Source: Betaproteobacteria bacterium
GTDB taxonomy: Bacteria; Pseudomonadota; Gammaproteobacteria; Burkholderiales; SG8-39
DNA: 16,953 bases
Assembly: GCA_011391295.1 (NCBI GenBank)
Contig: JAABQT010000010.1
Location: 1 to 16,953, forward strand
Direction of reading: 5' to 3'
Position 1 is the stretch's first letter; each line of letters opens with the position of its first letter. Below are positions 15,106-16,953 of the stretch, piece by piece. The notes under the pieces are model-generated. The model saw only the letters and a list, made by a program, of their open reading frames with translations. It had not been told where the DNA came from and searched no databases. A program made the translations under genes and the position numbers.

Positions 15106-15683
15106 GCGAGATCGGCGACGAGGGCGGCGCGGTTCTCGGGCGCCACCTCGACGCTGGCCCTGTAATTCTGGTGATCGACACCCATCGCCAGGCCGGCGCC
15201 GGCGCGCAGGGCCTGGCGCATCTCCTGGTCCAGCTCGAAGCGCAGGAAATGCACTGCGGAGGTCTTCTCGTCGTTCTCGCGCTCCATGTCCTCGTCGGCA
15301 ATGGCGTAGACGCGCGCCCAGCCTTCAGCCTGCACCCACACCCGGTCCTCGATGCCCTTGAGCCGGGCCAGGTTGCGCTGGCGCTCGGCGACGTCGGAAT
15401 ACTCGATCATCATCGTCGCCTTCAGGTTGCCGCCGTCCGGCACCAGCGGATTGTAGGCGTCGAGTTCGCCGCGGATGCCGGTCTCCTCGAAAATGCGCTC
15501 GATGCGCAGCATTTCCTGGATCTGGTAGCGGATCGTGAGCTCGTCCTCGAACTGCAAAGTGACATGCTCGCCCACGGGCACCGAGCGCCGCTGCTTGTGC
15601 TCGATGACCCGCGCGCGAAACGCCTGCCGTTCGCGCGCGTAAGCCTCGAGCGGCAGCAGGCTGTCGCGTTCTACTCTCGGCAT
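15102..15683 (-). CDS. DUF3501 family protein
   Basis: 193 residues, start two bases after the rubrerythrin stop, with GAGG overlapping that stop. Family-typical sequence: [52 protein letters not shown], then [22 protein letters not shown] and [16 protein letters not shown]. It is soluble, with no TM or signal peptide. The function is not established. DUF3501 genes are commonly found with a rubrerythrin and a GlpC/HdrD-like Fe-S protein, suggesting a redox or oxidative-stress unit. Here the Fe-S member is missing and DUF3501 follows rubrerythrin directly. Its TGA stop overlaps the presumed CTG start of the CNP1-like gene. Confidence 0.9.
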   Translation of the reverse strand: MPRVERDSLLPLEAYARERQAFRARVIEHKQRRSVPVGEHVTLQFEDELTIRYQIQEMLRIERIFEETGIRGELDAYNPLVPDGGNLKATMMIEYSDVAERQRNLARLKGIEDRVWVQAEGWARVYAIADEDMERENDEKTSAVHFLRFELDQEMRQALRAGAGLAMGVDHQNYRASVEVAPENRAALVADLA

Positions 15684-15685
15684 CC

Positions 15686-16108
15686 TCAGTCCGCCAGAGC
15701 GTCCAAGGCCTTCTGGAAGCGGTTGGCGTGCGAGCGCTCGGCTTTGGCCAGCGTCTCGAACCAGTCCGCGATCTCGGTAAAGCCTTCGCTGCGTGCTTGC
15801 TTCGCCATGCCCGGGTACATGTCGGTGTACTCGTGCGTCTCTCCCGCCACCGCCGCCTTCAGGTTGTCGCGCGTGCGCCCGATCGGCAGGTTCGTCGCCG
15901 GGTCTCCCACCTGCTCCAGGTACTCCAGGTGTCCGTGGGCATGGCCGGTCTCGCCCTCTGCGGTGGAGCGAAACAGCGCCGAGACGTCGTTCTGGCCTTC
16001 CACGTCGGCCTTGGCAGCGAAGTAAAGGTAACGGCGGTTCGCCTGCGATTCGCCGGCAAACGCGGCTTTCAGGTTGTCGTGCGTCTTGGTGTCTTTGAGT
16101 GCTTTCAT
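15686..16108 (-). CDS. Rubrerythrin (ferritin-like diiron domain only)
   Basis: 140 residues. Two adjacent ATGs (16111 and 16108) follow AAGGAG; the second has the better six-base spacing. Diiron ligands align with classical rubrerythrin: Glu20 ([11 protein letters not shown]), Glu53 and His56 ([10 protein letters not shown]), Glu90 and Glu93 (AGETHEY), Glu124 and His127 ([10 protein letters not shown]). The C-terminal rubredoxin Fe(SCys)4 domain is absent and the chain ends ALDALAD, so electrons for peroxide reduction must come from a separate partner, as in sulerythrin-like forms. The probable role is cytoplasmic H2O2 scavenging or iron handling. First gene of the set with DUF3501 and CNP1-like. 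A 17-bp palindrome lies in its upstream region. Confidence 0.93.
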   Translation of the reverse strand: MKALKDTKTHDNLKAAFAGESQANRRYLYFAAKADVEGQNDVSALFRSTAEGETGHAHGHLEYLEQVGDPATNLPIGRTRDNLKAAVAGETHEYTDMYPGMAKQARSEGFTEIADWFETLAKAERSHANRFQKALDALAD

Positions 16109-16150
16109 CATTGTCTCCTTGTGTCCTGCGTTGGCTTGCCCGGCGAATCG

Positions 16151-16167
16151 ACTTGGCGCAGCCAAGT
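16151..16167 (-). promoter_or_regulatory. 17-bp palindrome upstream of rubrerythrin
   Basis: ACTTGGC-GCA-GCCAAGT: perfect 7-bp arms with a three-base centre, 42 bases before the rubrerythrin start, beside an AT-rich patch (GATAAATCAAATCGAT, 16182-16197). It could be an operator for a dimeric regulator or a hairpin in the leader. It does not match an OxyR, Fur or FNR site well enough to name a regulator. Confidence 0.35.
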
Positions 16168-16245
16168 TACGCCCGTGGCCTCGATAAATCAAATCGATTT
16201 TTGTAATGCGATCCATTGACGTCGACTATCCAGCAACGCCGGCGC

Positions 16246-16752
16246 TCAGCGCGTGGTCGCGTGCGCGCGCCCCGCGCGATCGGCGCCGAGAAAACGGTGC
16301 AGTTCGGCGAGCGCCTCGCGATACACCTCGCGCTTGAATTCAATCACCGCCTCGAGCGGCACCCAGTAGTCGTGCCAGCGCCAGGCGTCGAATTCGGGCA
16401 CTTCGCTGCTGCGCAGCTTCACGTCGCAGTCGCGGCCGACCATGCGCAACAGGTACCAGATCTGCTTCTGGCCCCGGTAGCTGCCGCGCCAGTCGCGGCG
16501 CACCCATTTCTCCGGCACCTCGTAGCGCAGCCACTGCCGCGTGCGGCCGAGGATGCGCACGTGGGCCGCCTTGAGGCCGATTTCCTCCTCGAGCTCGCGG
16601 TACATCGCCTGCTCCGGCGCCTCGCCGTGCTTGATGCCGCCCTGGGGGAACTGCCAAGCGTGCTGGTTGACCCGCTTGCCCCAGAACACGTCGTCACGGC
16701 CGTTGGCGAGGATGATGCCGACATTCGGACGAAAGCCGTCTCGGTCGAGCAT
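16246..16752 (-). CDS. rppH: RNA pyrophosphohydrolase (Nudix)
   Basis: 168 residues from the ATG at 16752, with AGGTGG seven bases upstream. It begins [18 protein letters not shown], typical of RppH/NudH, with [16 protein letters not shown] complete Nudix box GX5EX7REUXEEXGU spans residues 38-60 (Gly38, Glu44, Arg52-Glu53, Glu56-Glu57, Gly59). The C-terminal half includes [10 protein letters not shown] and the [24 protein letters not shown] block. It removes pyrophosphate from 5'-triphosphorylated mRNA, starting RNase E-dependent decay. The open frame continues upstream, but the family's N terminus fixes the start. Divergent from proS, a recurrent order in betaproteobacteria. Confidence 0.96.
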   Translation of the reverse strand: MLDRDGFRPNVGIILANGRDDVFWGKRVNQHAWQFPQGGIKHGEAPEQAMYRELEEEIGLKAAHVRILGRTRQWLRYEVPEKWVRRDWRGSYRGQKQIWYLLRMVGRDCDVKLRSSEVPEFDAWRWHDYWVPLEAVIEFKREVYREALAELHRFLGADRAGRAHATTR

Positions 16753-16827
16753 GGCCACACCACCTAAGTTAGAATTCGATCGCATTTTTTCACAGGCGCA
16801 CGGCAAACACAACGCTGCGCCCGGCTC

Positions 16828-16953
16828 ATGCGCACATCCAGATTCCACCTCGGCACGATCAAGGAGGCGCCCGCCGACGCGGAGCTCGTCAGCCACCGGC
16901 TGATGATCCGCGCGGGCTACATACGGCGCCTGGCCGCGGCCATCTACACCTGG
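16828..16953 (+). CDS. proS: Prolyl-tRNA synthetase, N-terminal part (3' truncated)
   Basis: The last 42 codons of the window read [20 protein letters not shown]...[21 protein letters not shown], which is the N terminus of bacterial-type ProS (MRTSQ-LL-TLKE-PADAE-ISH-LM-RAG-IRK-A-G-YTW). The frame stays open to the window end and most of the gene lies beyond it. It charges tRNA-Pro; one cognate tRNA is encoded ~6 kb upstream. No strong Shine-Dalgarno is visible. The 75 bases between it and rppH must hold both promoters. Confidence 0.93.
   Translation, partial: MRTSRFHLGTIKEAPADAELVSHRLMIRAGYIRRLAAAIYTW

Noticed and set aside
13817..15301. Minus-strand open frame of ~494 codons across proB, CNP1-like and DUF3501
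   Set aside because: It is out of frame with the recognised DUF3501 and CNP1-like proteins and antisense to proB; low-complexity Arg-rich product.
16109..16216. N-terminal extension of rubrerythrin to 176 residues
   Set aside because: It would cross the palindrome and ignore the strong AAGGAG just before 16111/16108; the ligand spacing matches the family from 16108.
1..16953. CRISPR array, insertion sequence, prophage or integrative element
   Set aside because: No regularly spaced direct repeats, transposase, integrase or attachment-type repeats were found on reading; the tRNA-Pro end is intact and followed by a core gene.

Overview
This is a strongly GC-rich chromosomal window, most likely from a betaproteobacterium. 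Three things point there: the block ispB / rplU-rpmA-obgE-proB followed by a CNP1-like gene and rppH-proS, a pilSR pair behind a PP0621-type small membrane protein, and a lysine-rich histone-like protein. I cannot place it to order or genus from sequence alone. Nearly everything is housekeeping or core-accessory. I see no insertion sequence, prophage, CRISPR array or integrase, and no complete new system. The points that deserve a second look are local and are listed in the findings.

Layout. Positions 1-413 (+) hold the 3' end of a PLP-dependent aminotransferase. It converges on a minus-strand pair: a DUF4864 exported protein (410-835) and a lytic transglycosylase (887-1573), which has its own sigma70-like promoter. 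About 290 bases without a convincing gene follow (1679-1971), containing a bulged 12-bp hairpin and a terminator-like hairpin. Next comes a lysine-rich nucleoid protein (1972-2256), then the class Ia ribonucleotide reductase operon nrdA-nrdB-DUF2442 (2372-6625). That operon sits behind two NrdR boxes spaced 31 bp, one of them lying on the predicted -10.

Positions 6846-11652 (minus) run in transcription order ispB, tRNA-Pro(CGG), PP0621-like protein, pilS, pilR, ampD. From the PP0621-like gene onward the ORFs overlap, so translation is probably coupled. This joins a quinone side-chain enzyme, the type IV pilus two-component system and a cell-wall recycling amidase on one possible transcript.

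Divergently, rplU-rpmA (+) starts from a near-consensus promoter and ends at a strong UUCG-loop terminator. The ATG of obgE lies only a few bases after that terminator, and proB follows obgE closely. Converging on proB is a minus-strand set: rubrerythrin, DUF3501 and CNP1-like. The CNP1-like gene seems to begin at a CTG that overlaps the DUF3501 stop codon. The window ends with rppH (minus) and, divergent from it, the first 42 codons of proS (+).

Functional themes are dNTP supply under NrdR control, peptidoglycan turnover (lytic transglycosylase, AmpD), pilus regulation, ribosome assembly (L21, L27, Obg), proline synthesis and charging (proB, tRNA-Pro, proS), and a small non-haem diiron stress operon.
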